From an uncultured Bacteroidales bacterium (GTDB lineage: Bacteria > Bacteroidota > Bacteroidia > Bacteroidales > Marinilabiliaceae): a DNA stretch of 64,000 nt. Under the pieces are notes generated by a model. That model was not told the origin of the DNA. It searched no databases and saw only the letters and a list, made by a program, of their open reading frames with translations. Both the position numbers and the translations under genes were made by a program. How positions within the stretch are numbered: the first letter of the stretch is position 1; each line of letters begins with the position of its first letter. This document shows, piece by piece, positions 43,897 to 53,651 of this stretch. Where the stretch lies: NCBI GenBank assembly GCA_937892255.1, contig CALAUL010000078.1:1-64000 (forward strand), given 5' to 3'.

Positions 43897-45021
43897 ATGT
43901 TTTCGGAAATACTAAAGAATATTTCATGGCAAGAGACCATGCATCGCATATACGACATGAATGATAGCGATGTGATTAAGGCGTTGAGAAAACAGCATTT
44001 AGATATTACGGACTTCATGGCTTTGGTGTCTCCTGCTGCATTGCCCCATCTTGAAGAGATGGCTCAAAAGAGCAAACGTCTTACTGAACAACGTTTTGGC
44101 AAGACAATATCATTGTTCATTCCATTATACCTGACTAATTCTTGCATAAACTCATGTGTCTATTGCGGATTTCATGTCAGCAACACCATGACTCGAACGA
44201 TTCTCACGGCAGAACAAATAGAAGCTGAATACAAAGCAATACGCGGCTTGGGCCCTTTTGAGAATATACTTCTTGTCACAGGGGAGAATCCTGTAAAAGC
44301 CGGCGTACCATATTTAGCTGAGGCCATAGATATTGCCAAACGTTACTTCGCCAACATTAAAATTGAAGTGATGCCTCTTAAAACGGAGGAATATATCGAA
44401 CTTATAAAACATGGTCTGAACGGTGTCGTCTGTTTTCAAGAGACATACAACAGAAGTCGCTACAATGTCTATCATCCGAGGGGTATGAAAGCCGACTTTG
44501 AATGGCGTCTAAACGGATTTGATCGCATGGGAATGGCCGGCGTTCATTCCATCGGCATGGGTGTTCTCATTGGCTTGGAAGATTGGCGCACTGATGTGAC
44601 AATGATGGCACACCATTTGCGTTATTTGCAACATACTTATTGGCGCACTCGTTATAGCGTCAACTTTCCACGAATGCGTCCGGCAGAAAATGACGGATTT
44701 CAACCCAACGTGGTAATGACTGACAAGGAGTTAGCTCAACTTACTTTTGCTATGCGCATATTTGACAACGACGTCGATATTTCATATTCGACACGTGAAA
44801 CGTCTTTCATTCGTGATAATATGGCAGAATTAGGTGTAACGACAATGAGCGCAGAGAGCAAAACAGATCCGGGCGGATATTGCACTTATCCACAGTCGTT
44901 GGAGCAGTTTCATGTAAACGATGAACGGACAGCTCATGAGATAGAACGTCGATTGCGAGAGTTAGGCAGAGAGCCTATTTGGAAAGATTGGGATAGTTCA
45001 TTTGATATTGTAATACGATGA
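43897..45021 (+). CDS. thiH: Dehydroglycine (tyrosine lyase) synthase ThiH, 374 aa
   Basis: Radical-SAM enzyme that cleaves tyrosine to dehydroglycine for ThiG, an anaerobic route. The cluster motif is C-x3-C-x2-C in NSCINSCVYCGFH. SIGMGVLIGLEDWR and YSVNFPRMRP follow as in ThiH. It overlaps thiF by 4 bp (ATGA). Confidence 0.95.
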   Translation: MFSEILKNISWQETMHRIYDMNDSDVIKALRKQHLDITDFMALVSPAALPHLEEMAQKSKRLTEQRFGKTISLFIPLYLTNSCINSCVYCGFHVSNTMTRTILTAEQIEAEYKAIRGLGPFENILLVTGENPVKAGVPYLAEAIDIAKRYFANIKIEVMPLKTEEYIELIKHGLNGVVCFQETYNRSRYNVYHPRGMKADFEWRLNGFDRMGMAGVHSIGMGVLIGLEDWRTDVTMMAHHLRYLQHTYWRTRYSVNFPRMRPAENDGFQPNVVMTDKELAQLTFAMRIFDNDVDISYSTRETSFIRDNMAELGVTTMSAESKTDPGGYCTYPQSLEQFHVNDERTAHEIERRLRELGREPIWKDWDSSFDIVIR

Positions 45022-45704
45022 GCCGATACGAAAGACAGTTAGGATTGCCCGAAATAGGGAAAAGTGGACAAGCGGCTCTTAAACGTGCGTCGGTTCTCGT
45101 TGTCGGCATAGGCGGATTAGGTTGTGTGTCGGTTGCTTATCTTGCCTCTGCCGGTGTAGGAAGATTGGGATTATGTGATTATGATATAGTGACAGATAGC
45201 AACTTAAACAGACAGCTTTGTTATAATGAAAACGACATAGGACACTCTAAAGTACTTTGCGCTGAACGTTACATAAGAGCTCTGAACAAGGAAGTGAAAA
45301 CCGATGCGATAACAGTGAAGCTGGAACGAAGTAACGTTGACGAAATTGTTAGCAAATATGATATTATTGTTGACGGTTCTGATAATTACGAAACTCGTTT
45401 TTTGCTCTCCGACGCATGTCAGGCTCATGGTAAACCTTTTGTTTTTGGTGCTGTATGTGGCATGACCGGACAAGTGTCTGTTCTCTGCTGCAAAAAGAAG
45501 ACTTACAGAGATATTATGTCTGAAAAAGAAGATGCAAGTGTTGTCGAAACGGACAGATTAATATTAGGACCTACTGCCGGCGTGATAGCTTCTCTACAAG
45601 CTATGGAGACGATAAAAATGATTGTTGGGATTCGTCCGACGCTGATAGATAAATTGGCGTCTGTTGACTTGAGAACATTGAACATGGAGTTATTCGACTT
45701 ATGA
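45018..45704 (+). CDS. thiF: ThiS adenylyltransferase ThiF, 228 aa
   Basis: E1-like enzyme that adenylates the ThiS C-terminus. N-terminal RYERQLGLPEIGKSGQ, nucleotide loop VVGIGGLGCVSVAYLASAGVG, LNRQLCYNENDIGHSK and VDGSDNYETRFLLSDAC are typical. The C-x2-C zinc pairs of E. coli ThiF are not obvious. It overlaps both neighbours by 4 bp. Confidence 0.92.
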   Translation: MSRYERQLGLPEIGKSGQAALKRASVLVVGIGGLGCVSVAYLASAGVGRLGLCDYDIVTDSNLNRQLCYNENDIGHSKVLCAERYIRALNKEVKTDAITVKLERSNVDEIVSKYDIIVDGSDNYETRFLLSDACQAHGKPFVFGAVCGMTGQVSVLCCKKKTYRDIMSEKEDASVVETDRLILGPTAGVIASLQAMETIKMIVGIRPTLIDKLASVDLRTLNMELFDL

Positions 45705-46273
45705 AGATTATTATCATAACAAGAGAAGACCATGTCCACGACGAAGCAATGTTGATAAACCACTTTTTCGACTGCGGACTTCAACGTCTTCACATTCGCA
45801 AACCCTCTTGGTCTCTTGCCGAGACAGAAGACCTTTTACAAAAGATAGATAGTCGTCATCACCCCAATATCGTTCTTCATGACAACTTCTCGTTGCTAAA
45901 CAAATACAGCTTGGGAGGTGTTCACCTGAACCGTCGCAACGATAGTCTTATTAGCGAAGTGCCAATGACAACCTCCGCATCGTGCCATTCGTTTTCCGAA
46001 GTAATAGAGAAAAAGGCAAAATACGACTATCTCTTTCTTTCGCCCATTTTCGACAGCATATCAAAAAAGGGGTATAAGACACCATTTCTACGACATGATT
46101 TAGAACATGCAAGAGACGAAGGTGTGATAGATGACCGCGTCATTGCTCTCGGCGGAGTGACGGCAGAGAGACTTCACGACGTAAAAACAATAGGCTTTGG
46201 CGGTGCAGCAATACTGGGTGATGCTTGGGATAATCCGAAGAAGTATTGTTACCTGCTGGAGTATGGAGTATAA
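45701..46273 (+). CDS. Second ThiE-like protein (TenI/thiamine-phosphate-synthase-like), 190 aa
   Basis: A short TIM barrel of the ThiE/TenI family: LQRLHIRKPSWS, NIVLHDNFSLLNKY, GGVHLNRRN, FLSPIFDSISKKGY and VIALGGVTAERL. Some ThiE residues that hold the HMP-pyrophosphate appear changed, so it may act like TenI, which aromatises the thiazole tautomer, or be a divergent synthase. This is inference from position after thiF and family resemblance. Start coupled to thiF. Confidence 0.8.
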   Translation: MKIIIITREDHVHDEAMLINHFFDCGLQRLHIRKPSWSLAETEDLLQKIDSRHHPNIVLHDNFSLLNKYSLGGVHLNRRNDSLISEVPMTTSASCHSFSEVIEKKAKYDYLFLSPIFDSISKKGYKTPFLRHDLEHARDEGVIDDRVIALGGVTAERLHDVKTIGFGGAAILGDAWDNPKKYCYLLEYGV

Positions 46274-46302
46274 ACAAATCAAATTGTACAATAACACATA
46301 CC

Positions 46303-47064
46303 ATGAATAAAGAGAGACAACATGTAGTATTGACGATAGCAGGCTCGGATAGTTCGGGCAGAGCCGGAATTCAAGCTGACATAGCGACTATAAGAAGTAC
46401 GGGCTGTCACGCCGCAACAGTTATAACGGCCGTCACGGCTCAAAACAGAACCGGTGTACAAGCCATACATGCCATTCCGACCGAAATAGTGGAAGCCCAA
46501 ATACGTTCGGTGATTAATGATACAACACCATCATCGATAAAGATTGGCATGATATACAATGCTGAGATAACAAAATGCATAGTGAGAACTATTCGAGACT
46601 ACCCCACTATACCAATCATCTATGACCCGGTGATGGTTTCGACTTCCGGGGGATTGCTGATGAGCCGAGAGGCTGTCGACGTCATCAAAGAGGAGCTCTT
46701 TCCGATATGCGAACTCATTACGCCCAATATCCCGGAAGCATCAACTCTGACAAACAGAGAAATCAAAAACACTGACGATATGTCCGAAGCAGCAAAAGAT
46801 TTGTCTCGCGATTACAATTGCAATGTCCTGCTTAAAGGCGGACATCTACAAGATGACGTGTTGACAGACATTCTGTGCTTGAAGGGAACAGACGAAATAA
46901 TATCATTCAACTCCCAACGAATAAGAGAAGGCAACTTTAGCGGCACAGGGTGCAGATTATCAAGCGGAATAGCGGGATATTTGGCTTTGGGACTAAGTCT
47001 TACAGAAAGCATAAAAAGAAGTAAAACGCTATTGGAAAAGGAAATAATAAAGTCATATAGATGA
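46303..47064 (+). CDS. thiD: Hydroxymethylpyrimidine (phosphate) kinase ThiD, 253 aa
   Basis: Phosphorylates HMP-P to HMP-PP. Ribokinase-like fold with TIAGSDSSGRAGIQADI, SIKIGMIYN, YDPVMVSTSG, ELITPNIPEAS, LLKGGH and GTGCRLSSGIAGYLA, where GTG precedes the anion hole. ATG 46303 gives MNKERQHVVLTIAGSD; the longer frame reaches back into the previous gene. Last gene of the operon. Confidence 0.94.
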   Translation: MNKERQHVVLTIAGSDSSGRAGIQADIATIRSTGCHAATVITAVTAQNRTGVQAIHAIPTEIVEAQIRSVINDTTPSSIKIGMIYNAEITKCIVRTIRDYPTIPIIYDPVMVSTSGGLLMSREAVDVIKEELFPICELITPNIPEASTLTNREIKNTDDMSEAAKDLSRDYNCNVLLKGGHLQDDVLTDILCLKGTDEIISFNSQRIREGNFSGTGCRLSSGIAGYLALGLSLTESIKRSKTLLEKEIIKSYR

Positions 47065-47072
47065 AAGACAAA

Positions 47073-47107
47073 AGGCTGTGATGTTGTGTTCTACTCCATC
47101 ACAGCCT
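47073..47107 (-). terminator. Terminator between thiD and the convergent lipoprotein gene
   Basis: An 11-bp perfect stem (47073-47083 with 47097-47107). The T-rich tail (TTTTGTCTTTC) is on the minus strand, so it best serves the 47137-48732 gene; the plus-strand tail is A-rich. Confidence 0.7.
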
Positions 47108-47136
47108 AAAACAGTTTAAGAAGCCTTTACATGACC

Positions 47137-48732
47137 CTATTTCTCTTTTACGCAGATATCTGTTATACGCCAACTGTCGTCAGAGCCATTCTCTTCTTCG
47201 TAGAAACTGATTGTTTCGGTTCCCTTAGGAAGTGCTTTAAAATGGAGCGTAAATTCAGCTATACCCGTTTCCGGCATATAAAATTCCTTACCAAGTTCGA
47301 TTCCCGTTGCTGAGACAACTTGCAACTTTTCTCCTTTGTCGGTAATCAAGTGCGCCTCTGCTGCTATCTTTATCCATTGGTTTGGCACATAGAAGGCTTT
47401 GAATGTTATGTCAGTAGCATTGTCGCTCAGTTCGATGCTATCGATATATAGACAGAACGTATTGTTTTCTTTCGACGTAGGATTGTCTATTGTCAGTTTT
47501 CCTGAATCTCTGCTATACGATGTTGGCTTGCCATAAGAGTAGATATTCCTTGGAATAATTGCATTTTTAATCATACCTTTTGCATATCCGAAAGCTGAAT
47601 CAAGGAGTTTTCCTTCCGGCGAAATTATACAGAAATGCGGTATGACATATATTCCAAAACGAGCATAAATATTGGTGTCATATTGCATGTCATTCCAACT
47701 ATTCCATGTTATTCCATGCTCTGACGATGCTTTTTTCCACATCTTTTCCGAATCCATACTTATGCTTACAACGACCAAACTATCTTTCATTTGCTCTGAA
47801 ATCTCCTTTAACTCCGGCATTGCTAATATACATGGTCCGCAACCATGACTCCAAAAATCAAGCAGAACAAACTTTCCTTTCAACTCTTGCAGACGATGTA
47901 CATTGCCCGCCGTGTCAGTCAGTTCTATATCCGGCACGACATCTCCAACCTTAATGATTTGTGGTGGATATATGATATTTGCCAACTTTCTTCCATTGGT
48001 CGAACTTTTTAAACATTCGTCCATGCGCTCGTATTGAGTTCTGAGCATTGCATATTCTGACGTATCTTTTTTACTCTTGGCATTTTGGGCAAACGTAACT
48101 AAACGGTTCAACCACGACACGTCGGGTTTCATTGTTTCAAATAGAGGCTTTGTCTTATTGACAGCTACACCATTAATCGAATCCATTGACATCTGTAGTT
48201 CCATTATGCGATTTCGCATCAGAGTTTTTTCCTCTGGCGACGTAACTTCATAATATTTCATCCTAAGCGGAATATACTCTGTCTCAAACAAATACTTTTG
48301 GCTTATTTCCGTTCTCGTTGCTTCAATAAAACGTTTTTCTGTCTCTTGTGCTGATACGTTGCTCTTGATATTCAACTTCGAGAAATCTAATCCTTCTCCC
48401 GAAATCTCTATATTGGCACCTTTCTCTACCCATAACTCGAAATCAAGTGCAACATTTATATTGCTAACAATCATTCTATGTGTTTCGTCAATATCAGAGT
48501 CCACTTCAAAACGAAATTTGCCACCGACCATAGTATCTGTAGCTACAACAGAAGCAGTTCCTCCGGTAAATTCATATAGATTCAACTTCAAACTATCAGG
48601 AACGTTCGTCAAACAACCCTCTATCACGACCTTGGCATCTCGGTTCAATGATGTACACGATATTGTGCCAAACACAACAAACAGCACCGATAATAAAATA
48701 GATATTAGTCTCATATTATATTGTTTCTTCAT
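47137..48732 (-). CDS. TlpA-like thioredoxin-fold lipoprotein, 531 aa
   Basis: Signal peptide with lipobox FGTISC (Cys26), so probably anchored in the outer or inner membrane. Residues about 30-120 resemble the DUF4369 beta-domain. The thioredoxin domain (about 260-400) has FVLLDFWSHGCGPCILAMPEL with the CGPC redox pair near residue 298 and the cis-Pro in YVIPHFCI. An extra about 130-residue C-terminal beta-domain follows. Probably a periplasmic disulfide reductase. Start ATG 48732 overlaps the flavin reductase gene by 17 bp; ATG 48714 is an alternative that avoids overlap. Confidence 0.88.
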   Translation of the reverse strand: MKKQYNMRLISILLSVLFVVFGTISCTSLNRDAKVVIEGCLTNVPDSLKLNLYEFTGGTASVVATDTMVGGKFRFEVDSDIDETHRMIVSNINVALDFELWVEKGANIEISGEGLDFSKLNIKSNVSAQETEKRFIEATRTEISQKYLFETEYIPLRMKYYEVTSPEEKTLMRNRIMELQMSMDSINGVAVNKTKPLFETMKPDVSWLNRLVTFAQNAKSKKDTSEYAMLRTQYERMDECLKSSTNGRKLANIIYPPQIIKVGDVVPDIELTDTAGNVHRLQELKGKFVLLDFWSHGCGPCILAMPELKEISEQMKDSLVVVSISMDSEKMWKKASSEHGITWNSWNDMQYDTNIYARFGIYVIPHFCIISPEGKLLDSAFGYAKGMIKNAIIPRNIYSYGKPTSYSRDSGKLTIDNPTSKENNTFCLYIDSIELSDNATDITFKAFYVPNQWIKIAAEAHLITDKGEKLQVVSATGIELGKEFYMPETGIAEFTLHFKALPKGTETISFYEEENGSDDSWRITDICVKEK

Positions 48733-49291
48733 TTGTTTTTATCTTCTTTCCATCCGAGAATGCTTTTCCGACAATAGCTCCCAATTCTATATAGTCATGA
48801 TTTATCGGGTCGTATGTTATAGGTTTCATTTTCCTTATATCTACCTTATCGTCAGTTAACACCTTGTCGTCAATAGATATATTCACGATACGACCTACCA
48901 AATGATTGCTCTCCTCGTCATAACTCACAAATTCGCACTCCAACGTCATTGGCAATTCATCTATTATCGGTGCATTGACAAACTCGGAACGTGTAGCATG
49001 AAATCCTGCTTTTGTGAATTTTTCAGGCTCTTTGTTGCCCGATACTATTCCTACGTAATCACACGACGTCACATATTCAGCCGTTGCCATACTCACTGTA
49101 AACGCTTTTGTTTTGAGAATATTCTTTGTTGTCTTATGACCTTCCGACAGACATACGCCAATCATGTTGTCGGTATACATTCCGCCCCAAGCTGCATTCA
49201 TAGCATTGGGAATTCCTGCTTCGTCGTATGCCACAACAATAAACACCGGCATAGGATAAAGCCAACTCCTTACTCCGAAATTCTTACGCAT
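48716..49291 (-). CDS. Flavin reductase-like FMN-binding protein, 191 aa
   Basis: Split-barrel flavin-binding fold. Seen: SWLYPMPVFIVVAYDE, AWGGMYTDNMIGVCLSEGHKTTKNIL, FTVSMATAEYV, and CDYVGIVSGNKEPEKFTKAGF, the usual order for this family in Bacteroidetes. It likely uses FMN as cofactor or substrate; the partner is unknown. 11 bp from the ADP-ribosylglycohydrolase gene, so probably one operon. Confidence 0.87.
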   Translation of the reverse strand: MRKNFGVRSWLYPMPVFIVVAYDEAGIPNAMNAAWGGMYTDNMIGVCLSEGHKTTKNILKTKAFTVSMATAEYVTSCDYVGIVSGNKEPEKFTKAGFHATRSEFVNAPIIDELPMTLECEFVSYDEESNHLVGRIVNISIDDKVLTDDKVDIRKMKPITYDPINHDYIELGAIVGKAFSDGKKIKTNEETI

Positions 49292-49302
49292 ATTCTTTAT
49301 TT

Positions 49303-50064
49303 TTATATTGCTATTCTCTTTCTATACTCAGCCACAACATCAAGCATCTCTTGAGGAAGATACGACAATGTTTTCTTGCTTATCTGCTCCGGTATTCCCC
49401 ATAAAGCCTCTGCCATAGAACAGGCTATAGCTCCGTTTGTATCCGTATCTCCGCCATATAGTATCACATTTCTGATAGTCTCTTCAAAGCTCTCACTTTT
49501 TGCTATGACATTCATACAAAGTGGCACTGTGCCTTGACACGTAACATCAAAATATCCAACCTTATAGTCTCGTTCTAAAAAGTCCGGATAATAACTCTTT
49601 GCCAACTCTATAAAGCCACTTTTATCGCCACCCTTTCGAAAATGGAATATTGCATGTGCCAACGAAACTGCCCCCTTGACACCTTCCGGGTGATTGTGTG
49701 TAGGCAATGCTGTTGCCTCTGCTTCGCATTTCACCTCTTCCAATGTATCAAAAAGCCATGCTACGGGCGAAACTCGCATCGCCGAACCATTTCCATAACT
49801 GCCATACGGCTCGTTATTCGTGGAAAACAGCCATCTTTCAAACGAACCTCCGTATGCACCCATAGGATTAGGATAACGTCTGCACCATGAAAGAAAAGAC
49901 TCTTTGTAACTCGTCCCTTTCATTATAGCATCTGCCACAGCGATAGTACATATCGTATCATCAGTGAAGTCACACTCCGAGGTAAACAATTCAAATTTTG
50001 GATTTTCAGTATTGTCAAACTCAAAACGTGAGCCGACAATATCTCCAATTATAGCTCCTATCAT
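49303..50064 (-). CDS. ADP-ribosylglycohydrolase family protein, 253 aa
   Basis: DraG/ARH-type all-helical enzyme with a Mg site: N-terminal MIGAIIGDIVGSRFE, FTDDTICTIAVADAI, and C-terminal ILYGGDTDTNGAIACSMAEALWG carrying the acidic metal ligands. It would remove ADP-ribose from proteins or nucleic acids. ATG 50064 is chosen because it begins the conserved GAIIGD; the longer frame adds 42 unrelated residues. Confidence 0.9.
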   Translation of the reverse strand: MIGAIIGDIVGSRFEFDNTENPKFELFTSECDFTDDTICTIAVADAIMKGTSYKESFLSWCRRYPNPMGAYGGSFERWLFSTNNEPYGSYGNGSAMRVSPVAWLFDTLEEVKCEAEATALPTHNHPEGVKGAVSLAHAIFHFRKGGDKSGFIELAKSYYPDFLERDYKVGYFDVTCQGTVPLCMNVIAKSESFEETIRNVILYGGDTDTNGAIACSMAEALWGIPEQISKKTLSYLPQEMLDVVAEYRKRIAI

Positions 50065-50245
50065 TCCCTTGTTATTTATTAAAATTAATTTACTGATTGC
50101 AAGGTATGAGATTTTTTTCACAAACCAAAATTTATTTTTCGGGACGGATTCCGTATGTATCAAAATTACATTTCCAACAAAAAAGCTCAATGCAAGAATA
50201 TCCTCACATTGAGCTTTTATATATTACTCGTTTGGTTCTAACGAA

Positions 50246-51715
50246 CTACTTTCCCTGAAACTTCGCATGCATTGAAGCTGCAGCTTTACGTCCATCGCCC
50301 ATAGCGAGGATAACTGTAGCTCCACCTCGAACGATGTCTCCACCTGCCCAAACATCGCCTACTGTTGTCTGCAAGCTATCTGTTGCTTCGAGTGTTCCCT
50401 TAGACGTGACACCGAGGTCAGGGTGTGAATTAGGAATAAGTGGGTTCGGTGATACACCAACAGATACTATTACTAAGTCAACATCCATTGTCTCTATAGC
50501 ACCCTCAATAGGCACTGGACTTCTGCGTCCGCGTTCATCAGGCTCTCCAAGTTCCATCTTCTGAACCTTCATCTGTGCTACACGACCTTTCTCGTCTGCG
50601 ATATACTCTATAGGGTTAGAAAGCATGATAAATTCTACGCCCTCTTCCTTAGCGTGCTTTATCTCCTCGAGACGTGCCGGCATTTCTTCCAAACCTCTAC
50701 GATAGATAATCATTGCACGCTCTGCACCAAGACGTTTTGCTGTACGTACTGAATCCATAGCTGTATTACCACCACCTATAACGGCCACATTCTTACCGAA
50801 GAAAACAGGTGTATCATACTTCTTATCTGCAGCATGCATAAGATTTACACGTGTCAAATACTCGTTTGACGACATGATACCGATGCAGTTCTCGCCCGGT
50901 ATATTCATGAAACGTGGCAGACCTGCTCCCGATGCACAGAAGAACGCTTGAAAACCTTCTTCACGTAAATCGTCCATCGTTGCTGTCTTACCAACGATGA
51001 AGTCTGCCTCAAACTTAACGCCCATCTTACGCAAGTTCTCTATCTCTACATCAACGATGCTGTTTGGCAAACGGAATTCAGGAATTCCATATTTCAATAC
51101 ACCACCTATCTCATGGAGAGCCTCAAATACTGTCACATCGTAACCCAACTTAGCCGCCTCACCAGCAAATGTCAAACCAGCAGGACCAGAACCTACAACT
51201 GCAACCTTAATGCCGTTTGCAGGCGCAACTTCCGGCACTGACATCTTGCCAGACTCTCTTTCATAATCTGCCGCAAAACGCTCTAAATAGCCAATTGCTA
51301 CAGGTTCCTTCTTCGATTTATGGTAGATACATTTAGACTCACACTGTTTCTCTTGTGGACATACACGACCACACACCGCAGGAAGTGTCGATGTTTGCTT
51401 AATTGTCTTTGCAGCCTCAAGTATCTCACCTCGCTCTATGTTCTTTATAAACTTTGGTATATTGATTTCAACAGGACAACCTGTCATACATGAAGGATTA
51501 GGACAATCCAAACAACGTTTAGCTTCGTTCATTGCCTCTTCAAGTGTCAAACCTTGGTTAACCTCTACATACGATTTGTTACGCACATCAGGTTCAACCT
51601 CCAACATCTTTACTCGGGCAAGTGCCATACGATCTTTTGGTTTGATTGCATCTCTCACCTCTTTGCGCCAAGCTTCTTCACGCTCAGCTTTTAATATATC
51701 TTCGTTAATTGCCAT
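50246..51715 (-). CDS. NfnB/GltA-like NADPH-dependent oxidoreductase, large subunit, 489 aa
   Basis: The N-terminus has two cysteine clusters (CLDCPNPSCMTGCPV and CGRVCPQEKQCESKC) binding [4Fe-4S]. FAD-binding VVGSGPAGLTFAGEAA and NADPH-binding VIGGGNTAMDSVRTAKRLG follow, then the C-terminal VWAGGDIVRGGATVILAMGDG. Often annotated as glutamate synthase small subunit (GltA), but next to the PyrK-like gene at 51757 it matches NfnAB. NfnAB is the electron-bifurcating ferredoxin:NADP oxidoreductase of anaerobes. The pairing supports that reading. Confidence 0.88.
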   Translation of the reverse strand: MAINEDILKAEREEAWRKEVRDAIKPKDRMALARVKMLEVEPDVRNKSYVEVNQGLTLEEAMNEAKRCLDCPNPSCMTGCPVEINIPKFIKNIERGEILEAAKTIKQTSTLPAVCGRVCPQEKQCESKCIYHKSKKEPVAIGYLERFAADYERESGKMSVPEVAPANGIKVAVVGSGPAGLTFAGEAAKLGYDVTVFEALHEIGGVLKYGIPEFRLPNSIVDVEIENLRKMGVKFEADFIVGKTATMDDLREEGFQAFFCASGAGLPRFMNIPGENCIGIMSSNEYLTRVNLMHAADKKYDTPVFFGKNVAVIGGGNTAMDSVRTAKRLGAERAMIIYRRGLEEMPARLEEIKHAKEEGVEFIMLSNPIEYIADEKGRVAQMKVQKMELGEPDERGRRSPVPIEGAIETMDVDLVIVSVGVSPNPLIPNSHPDLGVTSKGTLEATDSLQTTVGDVWAGGDIVRGGATVILAMGDGRKAAASMHAKFQGK

Positions 51716-51756
51716 ATCTTCTATTTGTTTATTAACGTCAACTTCTTTTTTTCTAA

Positions 51757-52584
51757 CTACTTACTCGCCATATATGCCTCGTAAGCCTCTTTCTCCTCGG
51801 CCTTATATCCTGCCATACGACTGAGCATTTCGTCAAAGTCTACCTGATGTGCGTCAAATTCAGGTCCATCTACACAAACGAATTTTGTCTTTCCGCCTAC
51901 TGTGACACGACATGCTCCACACATGCCTGTTCCGTCTACCATCACAGTGTTCAATGATACTACTGTTGGTATGTCGTATTTTTTCGTAGTAAGTGAAGCA
52001 AACTTCATCATTATCGCCGGACCGATGACTACAGCCTCCGAAACCTTTTCACGAGCTACAACATCTTCGATGCCCTGTGTCACGAGTCCTTTCTGACCAT
52101 AAGATCCGTCGTCTGTCATGATTATCACTTCGTCAGAACTACGTCTTACTTCTTCTTCAAGTATTATGAGGTCTTTTGTACGTGCTGCAAGTACTGATAT
52201 AACCTTGTTGCCTGCAGCCTTGTGCGCTTCTATAATTGGCAAAAGAGGAGCAACACCTACTCCTCCACCACAACAAAGTACGGCTCCTTCTTGCTTTTCT
52301 ATCTTTGTTGCCTGACCAAGCGGTCCAACTAAATCTGTGACATAATCACCCACATTAAGCGATGTGAGTTTATGCGACGATACTCCTATACGCTGTACTA
52401 CCAACGTTATTGTACCTTTCTCAATATCCGAACCGGCTATGGTCAACGGAATACGTTCGCCATCTTCTCCAACACGTACTATCACAAAGTGACCTGCTCT
52501 ACGTGCCTTGGCGATGCGTGGAGCCTCTATCTCGAGCTTCACAACATTTTCGGAAAAATGTTCCTTACCAACAATTAAATTCAT
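51757..52584 (-). CDS. NfnA-like ferredoxin-NADP reductase subunit, 275 aa
   Basis: PyrK-related protein: flavin domain with HFVIVRVGEDGERIPLTIAG, NAD(P) half with CCGGGVGVAPLLPI and VIGPAIMMKFASL, and a C-terminal [2Fe-2S] site (GTGMCGACRV...FVCVDGPEF). It pairs with the downstream large subunit after 41 bp. A second, true PyrK with pyrD lies at 3182, supporting a non-pyrimidine role here. ATG 52584 begins the conserved N-terminus MNLIVGKEHFSEN. Confidence 0.88.
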   Translation of the reverse strand: MNLIVGKEHFSENVVKLEIEAPRIAKARRAGHFVIVRVGEDGERIPLTIAGSDIEKGTITLVVQRIGVSSHKLTSLNVGDYVTDLVGPLGQATKIEKQEGAVLCCGGGVGVAPLLPIIEAHKAAGNKVISVLAARTKDLIILEEEVRRSSDEVIIMTDDGSYGQKGLVTQGIEDVVAREKVSEAVVIGPAIMMKFASLTTKKYDIPTVVSLNTVMVDGTGMCGACRVTVGGKTKFVCVDGPEFDAHQVDFDEMLSRMAGYKAEEKEAYEAYMASK

Positions 52585-52868
52585 AATACCTATATATATT
52601 ATTTTCTTCTTATTTTCTATGCTTTCACGTGCTATAAAACACAATGACACATTTCATTCGCAAAATTCGTAAAAATATTTTCTATTACGGAATGTTTTGG
52701 CTATTTATATGTAGTCTAAACAGAGTTATTCCGTCCCGAATCATGGCATTGCTTCTTGCGCACTGTGCTATATATCAGTGCGTTATATTTACCATATATA
52801 TCATTGCTCTTGTGGTTTCTTTTCTTGATGCTGTTAAAAATTACGTGTTTCACCTAATGAGACATACT

Positions 52869-53573
52869 CTATTCCAAAGAGATTTCAACAAGTTTTTCAA
52901 TGTGCAACTGCATCGTGTCCAAATATGGCAACGGACAATTGTCTTCATTAAGAGCCAACGGCAACTCGGTGCAACCGAGTATGACGGCTTCTATACCGTG
53001 CATTTTCTGCATTTCTTGTATCTGCTCAATAAGTGCCGCTTGCGATGATGGTTTCACTATCCCCATCTCCAATTCGTCGATTATTATGCTTGATATTTTG
53101 GCTTTGTTGTCGTCATCAGGTGTTATCACTTCGACTCCTGCCGAGATAAAGTCTTGTTTAAAAAAGTCCATTTTCATCGTATAGAGCGTGCCAAGCAATC
53201 CTACTTTACGGAAGCAACGACGTTTCGCTTCATCACATGTTATCTTCGGTAGACTTATCAACGGTACGTCACTCTTTGCTTTAAGTCGTTTTGCCAAACT
53301 ATGGTACACCACATGTACCGTATTGCACGCTAAGGCTATTATTTCACATTTGCAGCCGAGCAGGTTCTCTATTTTCTCCCACATGTATTGCTCCAACTGC
53401 TCGAGTTCTCCGGCTTTCAGATATTCAAAGAACTTGTACATATCAACACTTTCGATAGCAATCTCCGGAAAACGGCCTCCTCCGCATGAGTCACAGATCA
53501 TACGGTTAATTTCTTTGTAGTATATCAGTGTAGATTCCGGACCCATGCCACCTACCAATCCTATCTTCTTCAT
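52869..53573 (-). CDS. Aspartate/glutamate racemase family protein, 234 aa
   Basis: Cofactor-independent two-cysteine racemase: N-terminal KKIGLVGGMGPESTLIYYKEIN, first catalytic Cys in ALACNTVH, second in ILGCTELPL. It would interconvert L- and D-aspartate, or a related acid. Single gene; the gap of about 285 bp to the next gene holds no gene that I see. Confidence 0.9.
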   Translation of the reverse strand: MKKIGLVGGMGPESTLIYYKEINRMICDSCGGGRFPEIAIESVDMYKFFEYLKAGELEQLEQYMWEKIENLLGCKCEIIALACNTVHVVYHSLAKRLKAKSDVPLISLPKITCDEAKRRCFRKVGLLGTLYTMKMDFFKQDFISAGVEVITPDDDNKAKISSIIIDELEMGIVKPSSQAALIEQIQEMQKMHGIEAVILGCTELPLALNEDNCPLPYLDTMQLHIEKLVEISLE

Positions 53574-53651
53574 AATTGTTATGTGTTTTTTTGTTCGTTA
53601 ATAATCGCTTTGCGTCCTGTCGGATTATCGTCGTTGATTCATAAATGAGAC

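Noticed and set aside
50246..51715. Reading the GltA-like protein as glutamate synthase
   Set aside because: No large GltB subunit nearby; the adjacent PyrK-like subunit fits NfnAB instead.
52644..53048. 134-aa plus-strand frame over the racemase gene end
   Set aside because: Mostly antisense to the racemase gene; the N-terminal part is unremarkable hydrophobic noise.
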